Shown here: in pieces, positions 1 through 8,279 of the stretch
How the letters are laid out: each line of letters starts with the position of its first letter
How positions within the stretch are numbered: the stretch's first letter is position 1
From: Acerihabitans sp015654925
Lineage (GTDB): Bacteria; Pseudomonadota; Gammaproteobacteria; Enterobacterales; Enterobacteriaceae
Direction: 5' to 3'
Length of the DNA stretch: 64,000 nt
NCBI RefSeq assembly: GCF_047324175.1
Contig: NZ_CP178732.1
Coordinates: 1,736,001 to 1,800,000, forward strand
Made by a program: the position numbers and the translations under genes
Notes under the pieces: generated by a model
What the model saw: the letters and a program-made list of their open reading frames with translations, nothing else
Databases searched by the model: none
Told to the model about the DNA's origin: nothing

Positions 1-249
1 AAGGCCGGGGCGGTGCGGATCGATGGCATGGACGGGGCACGCGGCTACGCAGCTTGCGCAATGAATACAGTTTTTCTCATAATAGAAGACCTCCGGCTCA
101 GGCCTTTGGGATTCTGGATTACTGCACCATTTACATGCCAGATAACATCCTTTTAAAAATACAATGGTTCGAATTCCCGGGCCGTCATGTAAGGAGAATT
201 TTTGAATATTAAATACGGTGCCCGTTTTTTCATAATCAATCGCCGCCAT
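1..249 (-). CDS. Glycyl-radical enzyme activating enzyme (radical SAM), C-terminus off the window
   Basis: Only the first 83 codons are present; the gene runs off the left edge. The translation shows the radical-SAM cluster motif CxxxCxxC (C35, C39, C42, in KGCYLACKWCSNPE), followed by a ferredoxin-like motif CIHCASCVAACP (C61, C64, C67, C71). This is the layout of activases with an inserted ferredoxin domain, which use S-adenosylmethionine to put the glycyl radical on a partner. A Shine-Dalgarno AAGGTGAT precedes the ATG. It lies 152 bp downstream of the diol dehydratase gene on the same strand, so that enzyme is its probable substrate. Family assignment is secure; specificity is inferred from context. 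Confidence 0.9.
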   Translation of the reverse strand, partial: MAAIDYEKTGTVFNIQKFSLHDGPGIRTIVFLKGCYLACKWCSNPESQRPEPEVFYYEKNCIHCASCVAACPVHAIDPHRPGL

Positions 250-401
250 GTAATCACCTTTAGAAAAATATTACGTCATGCAACTGGTGTCGCTATTTCA
301 GCGGTCGTTGGGGATTTGACCGCGACAGCAATCCCCGCCGATATCGAACTATCGGTGTTGTTTGCCGTCGCGGAAAAATACCCTTCTGCCGGCCTTAATA
401 T

Positions 402-2945
402 TTAAAAGACATGTTCGGTACGCATGATAATGTCATCCTGGACGCCTTTATCCAGTGAAACAAACTGGGCGCTATAACCCGCAACCCGCACCACTAAATC
501 GCGGTATTTTTCCGGTTCCTTCTGGGCGGCCAGTAACGTGGCCCGGTCAACGACGTTGAACTGGACATGCATGCCTTTTTGATCGAAATAGCCGCGTAAT
601 AGCGCCGCCAGGTGATGTAAGCCCTCATCGCCCTTCAGCGCCGCCGGATGGAATTTCTGGTTAAACAACGTGCCGTTGGAGGCCAGGAAATGGTCCAGTT
701 TGGCCACCGAATTGGCCGCGGCGGTGGGGCCCGCGGTGTCCATGCCGCGGCTGGGCGAAACGCCGTCGGGCAAAGGTTGTCCCGCCAGGCGGCCGTCCGC
801 CGTCGCGCCGACATTTTCACCGAGCGCCACATTGGCCGAAACCGGGTACAGCCCCGCATGGAAGATCCCCCCGCGCGGGTTAGTGTATTTTTCCACTTCG
901 CGGCAATAAATTTCGGCCCCGACGCGCGCCAGCATATCCACTTCATCGATGTCGTTGCCGAATTTCGGCGCGCCGTTGATCAGCATTTGTCGCAGCGCGG
1001 CCATACCGCCGTCAGCGGGTTTGGCCGCGCGGGGCGCATCGGCGCCGAGCGCGGACAGCGCCTGCACGCCGCTCTCGCCGAGCACCTTCTTCACCGCCTC
1101 CAGCACCAGATTATAGGCGGCGTCTTTTTCCAGGCCGCTGCCGGCAGGCGCCGGCGCGGTCTCGGCCGCGCCGACGGGAATGCCGAAGTTGGCGTCAAGC
1201 GCCGCTTTCAGATGAGCGAGTGACAGTTTGCCTTCGTCAAATACCAGGCGCTTTATCGCCATCAGCGAGTCGCCGACGTTGGCGACGCCCACACCCTGCG
1301 GTCCGGTGAAATTATAGTGCGCGCCGCCTTCCTGCACGGTCTTGCCGCGGCCGATACAGTCGTCGACCATGCTGGAGAGGAATGGCAGGGGCGCGCGTTC
1401 CGCATGCGCCAGGTCCACGCTGTTGTCGGCTACCGCCAGATGGTAGACAAAATACTCATTTTGTTTGCGATAGGCGTCGATAATGTCATCGATGCTATGA
1501 AAGGATGTCAGCTCGCCCGTTTGCGGTCCCAGCTGTTTGTTGCCGCTGCGGCCGTTGTTTAGCGCAATTTCCAGCACCTTGCTCATATTATAAAATGCGG
1601 CGTCGTGCCAGCCTTCGGTTTTACCCGGTTTTTGCGGCTCAACGCAGCCGATAATGCCGTAGTCGCGCGCATCCTCCAGCGTCAGGCCGCGGTTGACCAG
1701 CGCCGGGATAACCACTTCATCGTTATAATAAGCCGGGATGCCCATGCCCATCCGGCTGATTTCGCAGGCCTTGAGCAATAAATCATCCGGTGATTTCGAC
1801 CACATGCGCACCGATAGCGAAGGCTCGTGCAGCCGTACATGGGCAGTGGCGGCCATCGCCATAAACGACAACCGGTTGGTGGCGTCCTGGCCGCCGCGGG
1901 TCTGGCCGCCGACAATCAGATTCTGGAACATGGGATAACCGCCGAAACCCTTGGTGGAACCCTCGTCGCGTACCTTGTTGATGTCGTTGAATTTCACCCA
2001 CAGGCAATCCAGCAACTCCTGGGCCTGTTCGTCGCCCAGTGATTTGTCCTGTTCAAGGAACGGGAACATATACTGATCGAAGCGGGCCGGGGAGATGGAG
2101 TGGCCGTTGGATTCCAGCTGAATGATGGCATGGGCGAACCAGAACGACTGGCAGGCTTCATGGAAGTTCCCGGCGCCGTTTTCCGGCACCCGTTCGCAAA
2201 TCTGGGCAATATCAAGCAATTCTTTTTGCCGTTCGGGACCGGCGCCCTGGGCGCTGGCGCGGGCTTTGGCCGCATAACGGTGGGCGAAATGAATCGCGGC
2301 GTTACAGGCGATAATGACCGCTTTATAAAACGACTCTTGTTTAATGTAGGCCGGATCGGTTTTATCCGCGGCCGACATCGCCGCGATGGTTTCCTGGATG
2401 ATGCCTTTATAGCCTTTGTTCAATACCTTGGCATAATCCACGGCGACATGGCCTACGCCGTTAAAATAGTAATTTCCCACCGTGAAGATATTTTCCGCCA
2501 TGCATTCCCGCGTCTGCGCGAGCATATAGGACGTGGCCAGTTCATTGGTGGTTTTGCCCTGCCAATAAGGGAATAGGGCGGTTAATTCCTGTTTTGCCTG
2601 TTCAGAAATAGTGAATCGGTCGCCCTTGCGTAAATTCAGGCGTTCGAATTCATCTTTAATCCAGATATTGGAATACTCGGGATAGATTTGCGCCGAATGC
2701 GGCGCGACGGTCAGGCTGCCGACGATTAATTCGCCGTCCCGGATGGTCACCGGCAGTTCCGCCAGGATTTTTTCCAGCGCTTTTGCCCGGCGAATCACCA
2801 TCGGCAGCGCTTCCGTTTCCCGATAGGACTCAGTAATCAGCCGGGCGCGGTCGGTTTCAATGCAGGGGGTGGTGTCGAGGATCTGTTCGCGCAGCGCCGC
2901 TACCCGCCGGGTCGGTTCGCCAAAACCCTGTGATATAAGACTCAT
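402..2945 (-). CDS. B12-independent glycyl radical diol (1,2-propanediol/glycerol) dehydratase of a microcompartment
   Basis: 847 residues. Residues known to be catalytic in Clostridium butyricum glycerol dehydratase are found at nearly the same numbers: H166, H282-S283, C434-x-E436 (GCVEPQKPG) and D448. The glycyl radical motif RVAGYSAQF has Gly823. Choline TMA-lyase (CutC) has Thr at the position 13 after the Cys; here it is His, arguing against CutC. The reaction is dehydration of a vicinal diol to an aldehyde. The protein is about 60 residues longer than the clostridial enzyme because of an Ala/Pro-rich insert at about residues 587-647 holding a short amphipathic helix. Shell genes upstream favour 1,2-propanediol as substrate. 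RBS GGAG lies 8 nt before the ATG. Confidence 0.9.
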   Translation of the reverse strand: MSLISQGFGEPTRRVAALREQILDTTPCIETDRARLITESYRETEALPMVIRRAKALEKILAELPVTIRDGELIVGSLTVAPHSAQIYPEYSNIWIKDEFERLNLRKGDRFTISEQAKQELTALFPYWQGKTTNELATSYMLAQTRECMAENIFTVGNYYFNGVGHVAVDYAKVLNKGYKGIIQETIAAMSAADKTDPAYIKQESFYKAVIIACNAAIHFAHRYAAKARASAQGAGPERQKELLDIAQICERVPENGAGNFHEACQSFWFAHAIIQLESNGHSISPARFDQYMFPFLEQDKSLGDEQAQELLDCLWVKFNDINKVRDEGSTKGFGGYPMFQNLIVGGQTRGGQDATNRLSFMAMAATAHVRLHEPSLSVRMWSKSPDDLLLKACEISRMGMGIPAYYNDEVVIPALVNRGLTLEDARDYGIIGCVEPQKPGKTEGWHDAAFYNMSKVLEIALNNGRSGNKQLGPQTGELTSFHSIDDIIDAYRKQNEYFVYHLAVADNSVDLAHAERAPLPFLSSMVDDCIGRGKTVQEGGAHYNFTGPQGVGVANVGDSLMAIKRLVFDEGKLSLAHLKAALDANFGIPVGAAETAPAPAGSGLEKDAAYNLVLEAVKKVLGESGVQALSALGADAPRAAKPADGGMAALRQMLINGAPKFGNDIDEVDMLARVGAEIYCREVEKYTNPRGGIFHAGLYPVSANVALGENVGATADGRLAGQPLPDGVSPSRGMDTAGPTAAANSVAKLDHFLASNGTLFNQKFHPAALKGDEGLHHLAALLRGYFDQKGMHVQFNVVDRATLLAAQKEPEKYRDLVVRVAGYSAQFVSLDKGVQDDIIMRTEHVF

Positions 2946-2975
2946 TTTATGTTCTCCGCATCAAAGCAACACTGG

Positions 2976-3791
2976 TTAAATGTAAGGTGTCGTGGCCGAA
3001 GGCGCTTCGCCGCCCATGGTTTCCAATAACACCAGGCCGATTTCACGCGCCGAGCGGACCGCCTGGCGAACCGCGCCGGAGTCGCCGGAAACGATCAGAA
3101 TCACCTCATTGGTGAAACTGGTGCCCTTGGCCGGGGAGCTATAGGCCACGACGTCCACATTTGCCGCTTTAATGGCGGTATCAGCCATCAGCACCCCGAT
3201 GGCGGCGGGCGCGCCGACAATCACGCCGCAGGCCCTGCCCAACGGCGCGCCAAACGCTTTTTCCAGCGCATAGCTGGCGCGCGCGGTGTATTGCAGTTCT
3301 ACATGGCCGGCGTCATTGCTGTAGATATCGCCGAAAGTGCGATCCAATTCGTTAAGCGCCACTTCAACCGCCCGCTTTACGTCGGAGACATCCTGGCCGC
3401 CGAACAACACCAAAGAACCGTGGCCGGCGCCGCCTTTGGTGTCGCGCGCCAGTTCAATCGCCACGACTTCGGTATTGGTGGCCTTGACGGCTTCGTCCGC
3501 CGCCATGATTTGCGGGCCGGCGCCGGTGCGGGCGCCCAGAATGCCGATGGAACGGTATTTTTTTTCCAGATGCATGGCTTCCAGCAGCGCGCTGTCGACG
3601 TTGGCGATGACCAGGCCGATAGAGTCGCCGACGGCGGTGCCGACAAATTCGGTTAACGAGCACATTTTCTCTGACATAATGGAGTCCGCCTGGGATCTGT
3701 TGTGTTGAGGCGTCGCGGTCGGGGCCTTTTGTTCGCCCACTTTCCCGAGCACCTCGGCGATAATAGTGTCGACAAGGTTATCGGTACTCAT
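2976..3791 (-). CDS. Microcompartment trimeric shell protein, PduB-like (BMC-T)
   Basis: 271 residues, close to Salmonella PduB (270) and, by recall, very similar in the CSLTEFVGTA, VIANVDSALL and GILGARTGAG segments. Two tandem BMC domains occupy about residues 45-150 and 155-260. The N-terminal 38 residues form a Pdu-type extension. A second in-frame Met at residue 39 (position 3677), preceded by GGCGGA, matches the known dual-start PduB/PduB' arrangement. The start overlaps the upstream PduA-like stop by 4 nt (ATGA), so the two are translationally coupled. The protein should tile shell facets and may form a gated pore for the cofactors or substrates of the encapsulated dehydratase. Confidence 0.93.
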   Translation of the reverse strand: MSTDNLVDTIIAEVLGKVGEQKAPTATPQHNRSQADSIMSEKMCSLTEFVGTAVGDSIGLVIANVDSALLEAMHLEKKYRSIGILGARTGAGPQIMAADEAVKATNTEVVAIELARDTKGGAGHGSLVLFGGQDVSDVKRAVEVALNELDRTFGDIYSNDAGHVELQYTARASYALEKAFGAPLGRACGVIVGAPAAIGVLMADTAIKAANVDVVAYSSPAKGTSFTNEVILIVSGDSGAVRQAVRSAREIGLVLLETMGGEAPSATTPYI

Positions 3792-4072
3792 TCTCTAAGC
3801 CCCTTTGGCAGCAAATTCTCAACGTCGGAGTGAGGACGGGGGATGACGTGCGTGGCGATCACATCGCCGATCTGGCGGGCTGAGGCGCAGCCGGCGTCGG
3901 TGGCGGCTTTTACCGCACCAACATCGCCGCGCACGAATACCGTCACCAAGCCCGAGCCTATTTTTTCGTAGCCAATCAGTACGACGTTGGCCGATTTGAC
4001 CATTGCATCCGCCGCTTCTATCGCCGCGGTTAATCCTTTGGTCTCTACCATACCTAACGCTTCTTGTTGCAT
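3788..4072 (-). CDS. Microcompartment hexameric shell protein, PduA-like (BMC-H)
   Basis: 94 residues when started at the ATG before QQEALGMVETKG; the RBS CAGGAG supports this start over an ATG 48 nt upstream. Single BMC domain, close to PduA, including GYEKIGSGLVTV, VRGDVGAVKAA and the C-terminal HVIPRPH segment. In the family, hexamers form shell facets and the central pore lets small polar diols in while holding back aldehyde. It is the first gene of the visible operon, with about 340 bp of AT-rich sequence upstream. The PduA-PduB-dehydratase-activase order fits a glycyl-radical-associated microcompartment of the 1,2-propanediol type. Confidence 0.95.
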   Translation of the reverse strand: MQQEALGMVETKGLTAAIEAADAMVKSANVVLIGYEKIGSGLVTVFVRGDVGAVKAATDAGCASARQIGDVIATHVIPRPHSDVENLLPKGLRE

Positions 4073-4415
4073 GTTATTCTCCTGGGCGCAAATCGTGGGG
4101 AGGGGATAAAATTCACGCAAGTAGGGTAAGGGAGAAAAAAATAAAATAATTGCCCTGTTAAAATTTTTGGGAAAACAGCGGTGGTTATTAGTGGTTTTTT
4201 TTTGCGGTGATTATTTTTATATTTCTGAATTTATTGTGATATTTATGCGGCATTATGAGAGGAAATTGCTACGGGCGAGTTTGTTTTTACAATATGATAG
4301 TTGTTTTTTTATTCAAATAATGATATCGGCCAGCCTCGCCGACGCTTTCGCCGGCGGAGTAAACCCTGCGGATCGAGCCTGACGGCCTCCAATCAATCTT
4401 GTTTGCCAACGTGAA
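4073..4415 (-). promoter_or_regulatory. AT-rich upstream region of the microcompartment operon
   Basis: This gap separates the PduA-like start from the end of the YhfZ-like gene. The stretch at about 4125-4325 is far more AT-rich than its surroundings and must hold the operon promoter, as no gene fits here. One TGTGA half-site (about 4229-4233) was seen, but the other half does not match a CRP site. No convincing FNR palindrome or sigma-54 element was found. A short plus-strand reading frame here has no coding character. Confidence 0.4.
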
Positions 4416-5381
4416 TTAATAGGTCGGCAGCCGTTTGCCTTCGACCACCTCTTTTTGCACCGTTCGCACCTGGGCCATATTAATTTCGTCCAGCACCGCG
4501 CGCGTCGCCGTATTGTCTTTATTCAGCACCAGGGCCGCGGAAAACATCTCGTTGGTCAATAACGCCATCGCCGACGGGGAAAGCGGCCAGGTCACCAGTT
4601 CCTGATGATTGAGGGAAAGGCCGAACGCCGAATGATGCCAAACGGCGACATCGCACGCGCCGCCGATCAGGGCCGCGGGAATATGGGCGTAAGAGACGTC
4701 CACGTAATTATTATCGGGGAATTCCAGTTGCGTCAGCATGGCGTGATCGATGGACAGGCGATCGATGCCGATGCGCAGATTCTTGGGGAGCCGCTCGCGC
4801 GGCGCGCGGGCCACGACGATCACCGAGTCGGCGGCGTAATAGCTGCCGGCGTCATAGGTGGTATGAATAAACAACTCGGGTTTGGCGGCAATCACCTTTT
4901 TGGCCGCGTGGGTCGACATCACGGCCACATGGGATAATGAGTCGCTCAGGGCCTTGGAACGCTGGGTGGAACCGTGGCCGAAAATAAAGGAAGAGGGCAC
5001 GTTGTACTGGTCCAGGGCCGCGCGCAATCCCGTGGCCAGGCCCTGGAATTCCCAGCTCAGCGGCAGCGGCATAATCACCGACAGCGGATGGAAGCCCGCC
5101 ATGGACCATAAGCCGCCCAGGTTTTTCTCAACGATAAAAGTGCCTTGCCGCTGTTTGGAGGTCAGGACCACCAGATTGTCGTTTTGCAGCTCCTGCAGCG
5201 CTTTTTGGATGGTGCCGGCCCCTACGCCGATGGAAACCCTGAATTCCGCGACGTTGGGCAGGCGTTCGCCGATTTTCCTTTCCAGAATGGTCCGGGCGAC
5301 CATCTCGGTCGCCCGTTGCTGCGGGGATTCGACATCGCCTTTAAGACGGGCCGATACCAGAGGTTCAGCTTTTGGATTCAT
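4416..5381 (-). CDS. YhfZ-family transcriptional regulator (HTH plus substrate-binding-like domain)
   Basis: 321 residues. The N-terminal part (about 20-85) is a GntR-like winged helix (FRVSIGVGAGTIQKALQEL, then QRQGTFIVEKN). The rest resembles a periplasmic-binding fold with the segments LGGLWSMAGFHP, VIMPLPLSWEFQGLATGL and FIFGHGS that I associate with Escherichia coli YhfZ. It overlaps the end of the MFS transporter gene by 17 nt, so the two are probably cotranscribed. It is a good candidate regulator for the divergent sugar-acid cluster. The effector is unknown. Confidence 0.75.
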   Translation of the reverse strand: MNPKAEPLVSARLKGDVESPQQRATEMVARTILERKIGERLPNVAEFRVSIGVGAGTIQKALQELQNDNLVVLTSKQRQGTFIVEKNLGGLWSMAGFHPLSVIMPLPLSWEFQGLATGLRAALDQYNVPSSFIFGHGSTQRSKALSDSLSHVAVMSTHAAKKVIAAKPELFIHTTYDAGSYYAADSVIVVARAPRERLPKNLRIGIDRLSIDHAMLTQLEFPDNNYVDVSYAHIPAALIGGACDVAVWHHSAFGLSLNHQELVTWPLSPSAMALLTNEMFSAALVLNKDNTATRAVLDEINMAQVRTVQKEVVEGKRLPTY

Positions 5382-6699
5382 GTTTTTTTAGGTATACCTC
5401 TATTTTCCGTTCGCGACCGAAGAACGATACCAGAATACAGCCCAACAGGCAGATCCCGGCCGCGGTAAAGAACACCAGCGACCAATTCCCCGTGCGATCG
5501 ATGATTTCACCCGCGACTACCGGTGAAATAATTCCCGACAGGTTGGCGATGGCATGGACAAACCCCATCACGCCGCCCAGGCGCCGGCTGGGAACAATAT
5601 CGCCAATGATAGCAAAATATTGCGCCCCGGTAATGTAAAGGGAAAATACCACCCCCGACATTAACAATACCGCGCCCAGGGTGGAGCCGACAAAGGTAAT
5701 AAACGCGAACTGGATGGCGGTGGCCACCAGGCCGATCACGATTATAGTGGCGCGCGCCGCGATGGGATTGCCGGTAAAGCGCGCGATCGCGTCCGCGATA
5801 AACCCGCCGCTGGCGAAACCGATGACGCCAAATACCCAGGGCAGCGATCCGGCGAACGCCAGGCCTTTAAGATCGACGCCGCGCACTTCGGACAAATAGA
5901 TCGGGAACCAGGTTAAAAATGTAAACAGCACCCAGCCATAACCGAAAAACGCGACGGCGGTGGCAAGCAGCACCGGCATTTTGCAGTAAAAGCCGAGGGA
6001 CGGTTCTCCCTGTTCATCCGGCGAGGTGATCGGCTGGGTCAGCTTTTCCCGCTGGATCTCGATATCGCGCTGCGTGGCCCAGGGGTGCAGGTCGGGACGA
6101 TCGCGCACCACGACGAACCAGGCGATAGCGATAAAGATACCCAGCAGCCCCAGGATAATAAACGCCCAGCGCCAGTCGGCGATATTGATCAACGCCACCA
6201 CCAGCGGCGTGCCGATGGCGCCTCCGAGCGGCGTCGCCCCCTGGGCCAGGCCCATGGCGGTGGACATTTGCCGCTGGGGGAACCAGTTATGCATGGTTTT
6301 GGTGGAAACCGACCCCTGCGGCCCTTCGCCGAAACCAAACAGAAAACGGACGATAAACATGGTGATAAAGGTGCTGCCCAGGGCGGTCAGTCCGGTGAAC
6401 AGCGACCACCAGGCCACGGCGATGCCCATGACATTGCGCGGACCGTATTTATCCGATAGCCAGCCGCCGACAAACGAGAACGGGGAATAGCTGAAAAAGA
6501 AGGCGCTGGCGATTAAGCCGAACTGCGTACCGCTAAGACCGAGCTCTTTGATGATGTGGGGACCGGCGACGCCGATAGCGGCGCGGTCGGCATAGTTGAG
6601 CACTAAAACCAGCGCGGTCATGCCTAATATGACCCAGCGCAGCGTAGCTTTGTTTTGCGATGGCGGCTTTACTTTATTATCTGCGGTCTCGATTGACAT
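5365..6699 (-). CDS. MFS transporter, anion:cation symporter type (sugar-acid uptake)
   Basis: 444 residues from the ATG at 6699, chosen because AAGGTGA lies 8 nt upstream; a longer frame starts at 6771 without a site. Twelve hydrophobic segments. Cytoplasmic loop 2-3 carries GGWLSDKYGPRNV, the MFS A-motif. VLNYADRAAIGVAGP near TM1 is typical of the ExuT/GudP/DgoT group, which import hexuronates, glucarate and galactonate with protons. Divergent from the four-carbon sugar-acid cluster across 132 bp, it is the likely uptake system for that pathway's substrate. Confidence 0.85.
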   Translation of the reverse strand: MSIETADNKVKPPSQNKATLRWVILGMTALVLVLNYADRAAIGVAGPHIIKELGLSGTQFGLIASAFFFSYSPFSFVGGWLSDKYGPRNVMGIAVAWWSLFTGLTALGSTFITMFIVRFLFGFGEGPQGSVSTKTMHNWFPQRQMSTAMGLAQGATPLGGAIGTPLVVALINIADWRWAFIILGLLGIFIAIAWFVVVRDRPDLHPWATQRDIEIQREKLTQPITSPDEQGEPSLGFYCKMPVLLATAVAFFGYGWVLFTFLTWFPIYLSEVRGVDLKGLAFAGSLPWVFGVIGFASGGFIADAIARFTGNPIAARATIIVIGLVATAIQFAFITFVGSTLGAVLLMSGVVFSLYITGAQYFAIIGDIVPSRRLGGVMGFVHAIANLSGIISPVVAGEIIDRTGNWSLVFFTAAGICLLGCILVSFFGRERKIEVYLKKHESKS

Positions 6700-6831
6700 A
6701 GCGTGGTCACCTTGGTTGATTTCACGTTTGACGGAGTGATATAAACAATATACAGTAATATGTAAATACAAAACCTGTTATGTCGTTCCTTATGTCAATA
6801 CTTTGAACCCACCCACAAATTAAGGATTGTT
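6700..6831. promoter_or_regulatory. Divergent promoter region, transporter/regulator versus sugar-acid cluster
   Basis: This 132-bp AT-rich spacer separates the starts of the MFS transporter (minus) and the FAD oxidase (plus), so it should hold both promoters. TATA-rich stretches occur around 6742-6775 (ATATACAGTAATATGTAAA). The plus-strand gene has AAGGA (about 6821-6825) as its RBS. No exact long dyad was found. Confidence 0.45.
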
Positions 6832-8268
6832 ATGAACAGTCGACACCCCGGCAGTAGCGATACGGAATCCATCATTAAACAGCTTAAGCAACTGGTGCCT
6901 GAATGCGTAATCGACGACGATATCGAGACGCGCAGGGCCAGGGCGTTCGACCGCTGGCCGATCGCGGCGAAATGGTCGCAGGAGGAACTGAATACCCACA
7001 CCCCGCTGGCGGTGGTGCGGGTCAGTTCCGCCCATGATGTTTCCCAGCTATTGAAATTCGCCGGTACGCATCGGATTCCGGTCGTGCCGTTTGGCGCCGG
7101 TTCAGGGGTCGTGGGCGGCGTGGTGAACCGGCGCGGTTATCTGTGCATTGATCTTTCCGGCCTGAACGGCAAGCCCGTGCTGGACGCCGAAAACGGCGAA
7201 GCGACGGTGCCCGCGGGGGTGCTGGGCGGCGACCTGGAACAGATTCTGAACGCCGCCGGCCGGCGTTTGCCCCACTATCCGCAGTCGCTGGCGCTGGCAA
7301 GCATCGGCGGTTTGGTGGCCACCCGTTCCTCTGGCACCTTTAGCAGCAAATACGGCAATATCGAAAACTTCGTCACCTCGCTGGAAGTGGTGCTGCCCGA
7401 CGGCAGCATCATTCATACCCCGGCTTCGCCGCGGTCTTCCACCGGCCCCTCCGTCGCCCAGATGTTTGTCGGCAGCGAGGGTACGCTGGGCATCATCACT
7501 TCCGTTACCCTGCGCACATTGCCGCTGGCCCAGTCCCTGTTGCTGAGGGGCGTGGCCTTCAAGGGAGTGGCCCATGGCCTGAAGGCGGTGCGCCAATTGC
7601 TGGATGCCGGAATTACGCCGGCGGTGATCCGGCTGTATGACGAGAAAGAAGCGGTGCACATTTTTGAAAAAAGCGGTCTGGAAGCGGCCAACCGGGTGTT
7701 GCTGGTGCTGGCTTTTGACGGCAATCCGGCGGTGGCCGCCGCGGAACAGGCCGAGTCGCTGCGCATCACCGCCGCCCAGGGCGGCGAGGATCTGGGCGTG
7801 GCGCCCGGCGAAATATGGGAAAAAACCCGCTATGACGCCGGTTGGCTGGATCGCGGCAATGCCGGGGACTTCGATTTTGCCGACGCCATCGAAATCGCCG
7901 CCGGCTGGCACGCGCTGGAAACGCTGCACGGCAAAGTGCTGGGGGCCATCGCGCCTTACGCCGACAATGCCTATGCACATTTTTCTCATTTTTACAGCAA
8001 CGGCGGCGCCATCTATTTTATCTTTTTCATTACCGGCAAAGATAAAGACGACGCGGTGAGCCGTTTTCGCAAAGTGTGGGATATCACCATGCGCACGGTG
8101 CTGGAATACGGCGGTTCCATTAGCCACCACCACGGGGTGGGCGAAGCGCGCAAACAGTGGATGGCCCGTGAACACGGCGGCAGCCTGGCGGTGCTGGCGA
8201 AGCTGAAACAGGCGCTGGACCCGCAAGGGGTGCTCTCTCCAGGGAAAATGGGCTTTGATAAACCATAA
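6832..8268 (+). CDS. FAD-linked oxidase/dehydrogenase (GlcD / alkyl-DHAP synthase-like)
   Basis: 478 residues. The FAD-binding type 4 (PCMH) domain covers about residues 50-230: PVVPFGAGSGVVGG, then TVPAGVLGGDLE, and MFVGSEGTLGIIT. The C-terminal FAD-oxidase cap ends with SISHHHGVG and a DPQGVLSPGKMG tail. In the family these oxidise 2-hydroxy acids such as lactate or glycolate, or carry out the alkyl-DHAP synthase reaction. First gene of a plus-strand cluster with sugar-acid kinase and dehydrogenases, so oxidation of a C4 hydroxy acid is a reasonable inference. The exact substrate is unknown. Confidence 0.8.
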   Translation: MNSRHPGSSDTESIIKQLKQLVPECVIDDDIETRRARAFDRWPIAAKWSQEELNTHTPLAVVRVSSAHDVSQLLKFAGTHRIPVVPFGAGSGVVGGVVNRRGYLCIDLSGLNGKPVLDAENGEATVPAGVLGGDLEQILNAAGRRLPHYPQSLALASIGGLVATRSSGTFSSKYGNIENFVTSLEVVLPDGSIIHTPASPRSSTGPSVAQMFVGSEGTLGIITSVTLRTLPLAQSLLLRGVAFKGVAHGLKAVRQLLDAGITPAVIRLYDEKEAVHIFEKSGLEAANRVLLVLAFDGNPAVAAAEQAESLRITAAQGGEDLGVAPGEIWEKTRYDAGWLDRGNAGDFDFADAIEIAAGWHALETLHGKVLGAIAPYADNAYAHFSHFYSNGGAIYFIFFITGKDKDDAVSRFRKVWDITMRTVLEYGGSISHHHGVGEARKQWMAREHGGSLAVLAKLKQALDPQGVLSPGKMGFDKP

Positions 8269-8279
8269 GGGGTCGAAAT

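Noticed and set aside
202..405. 67-residue plus-strand frame
   Set aside because: Antisense to the activase start and intergenic gap; no RBS or recognisable motif. The minus-strand activase explains the region.
402..2945. Choline trimethylamine-lyase (CutC) identity for the glycyl radical enzyme
   Set aside because: The residue 13 after the active Cys is His, not Thr, and the His/His-Ser pair of diol dehydratases is present.
4225..4245. CRP site upstream of the microcompartment operon
   Set aside because: Only one TGTGA half-site; the partner half does not match.
7102..8226. 374-residue minus-strand frame
   Set aside because: Shadow of the FAD oxidase in GC-rich sequence; composition His/Gly/Arg/Gln-rich with no domain.
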